Below, in pieces: positions 47,934 to 47,934 of a stretch of DNA of 47,934 bases. Position numbers and translations under genes: made by a program. Position 1 is the stretch's first letter. Each line of letters opens with the position of its first letter. The notes under the pieces were generated by a model that ran no database searches, was not told the origin of the DNA, and saw nothing but the letters and a program-made list of their open reading frames with translations. The stretch is from Zelonia costaricensis (lineage: Eukaryota; Euglenozoa; Kinetoplastea; Trypanosomatida; Trypanosomatidae): the NCBI GenBank assembly GCA_030849075.1, contig JASAOO010003366.1:1-47934 (forward strand). Direction: 5' to 3'.

Positions 47934-47934
47934 T

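Larger units (their letters stand above)
42140..47934 (-). mobile_element. LINE-type non-LTR retrotransposon, APE-RT-RNase H, two ORFs, 5' end outside window
   Basis: The last 5.8 kb of the window is a LINE in the same orientation as the genes. ORF2 has an apurinic-type endonuclease, reverse transcriptase, RNase H and C-terminal Cys/His knuckle; ORF1 has a C2H2 finger. This domain set is that of the ingi/L1Tc group of trypanosomes, which normally has a single ORF of about 1570-1660 residues; ORF2 here is 1570. Trypanosomatid LINEs of the CRE/SLACS type are excluded because they use a different endonuclease and sit in spliced-leader genes. The 5' end is beyond 47934 and the 3' end is not defined; no plain poly-A tail in the minus sense is seen between 41808 and 42140. 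Target-site duplications cannot be judged. Confidence 0.9.

Noticed and set aside
42140..47934. CRE/SLACS-type retroelement in spliced-leader genes
   Set aside because: No spliced-leader gene is seen and the endonuclease is AP-type, not the restriction-like type.
1..47934. CRISPR array, tRNA cluster or bacterial operon
   Set aside because: No regularly spaced repeats, no tRNA-like cloverleaf arms and no Shine-Dalgarno-coupled genes were recognised. A dedicated tRNA or snoRNA scan could still find small RNAs that I cannot see by eye.

Overview
This window is nuclear DNA of a trypanosomatid, most likely from the Leishmania lineage (subfamily Leishmaniinae). Every convincing gene lies on the minus strand. 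The genes are intron-less, GC-rich at the third position, and separated by 0.5-2 kb spacers full of homopolymer and dinucleotide runs. That is how one directional, polycistronic gene cluster looks. MSH2, a class I photolyase and a D-xylulose/sorbitol dehydrogenase in this order fits what I recall of Leishmania chromosome 33, but I could not check it by search. There is no strand switch, rRNA, tRNA, CRISPR array or bacterial-type operon.

In transcription order (high to low coordinate) the window starts inside a LINE-type retrotransposon (47934 to about 42140). Its first ORF, with a C2H2 finger, is open to the window edge. Its second ORF encodes an apurinic-type endonuclease, reverse transcriptase and RNase H, with all recognisable active-site residues present. 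Next is a 5'-truncated, apparently frameshifted D-xylulose reductase (40752-41740). A 2 kb stretch without convincing genes follows, then a split SET-domain protein, an HD phosphohydrolase, a divergent POP1-like protein, an Arg-rich unknown, a class I photolyase/cryptochrome, three unknowns (coiled-coil, one-span membrane, probable organellar), an MCM-like protein without visible ATPase motifs, two small membrane proteins, MSH2, an ABHD17-like hydrolase, two unknowns, and a CDC20/CDH1-like WD40 activator.

The genes do not form one pathway, as is usual in trypanosomatid clusters. Several nevertheless touch DNA maintenance or cell-cycle control: MSH2, photolyase, the MCM-like protein and CDC20. 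Control of each gene is expected to be post-transcriptional, through trans-splicing at the pyrimidine-rich tracts on the coding strand. Many start codons are preceded by (AC)n or C-rich runs.

The most notable points are these. (1) A LINE with complete-looking catalytic domains sits in a lineage known mostly for degenerate remnants; its ORF2 has no ATG before the endonuclease and overlaps ORF1 in the +1 frame. (2) The neighbouring dehydrogenase is broken at a perfect 10-bp inverted repeat. (3) A POP1-like protein occurs in a group whose RNase P is protein-only. (4) A 431-aa unknown carries a near-canonical eIF4E-binding motif. (5) An MCM-related protein seems to have lost its ATPase motifs.
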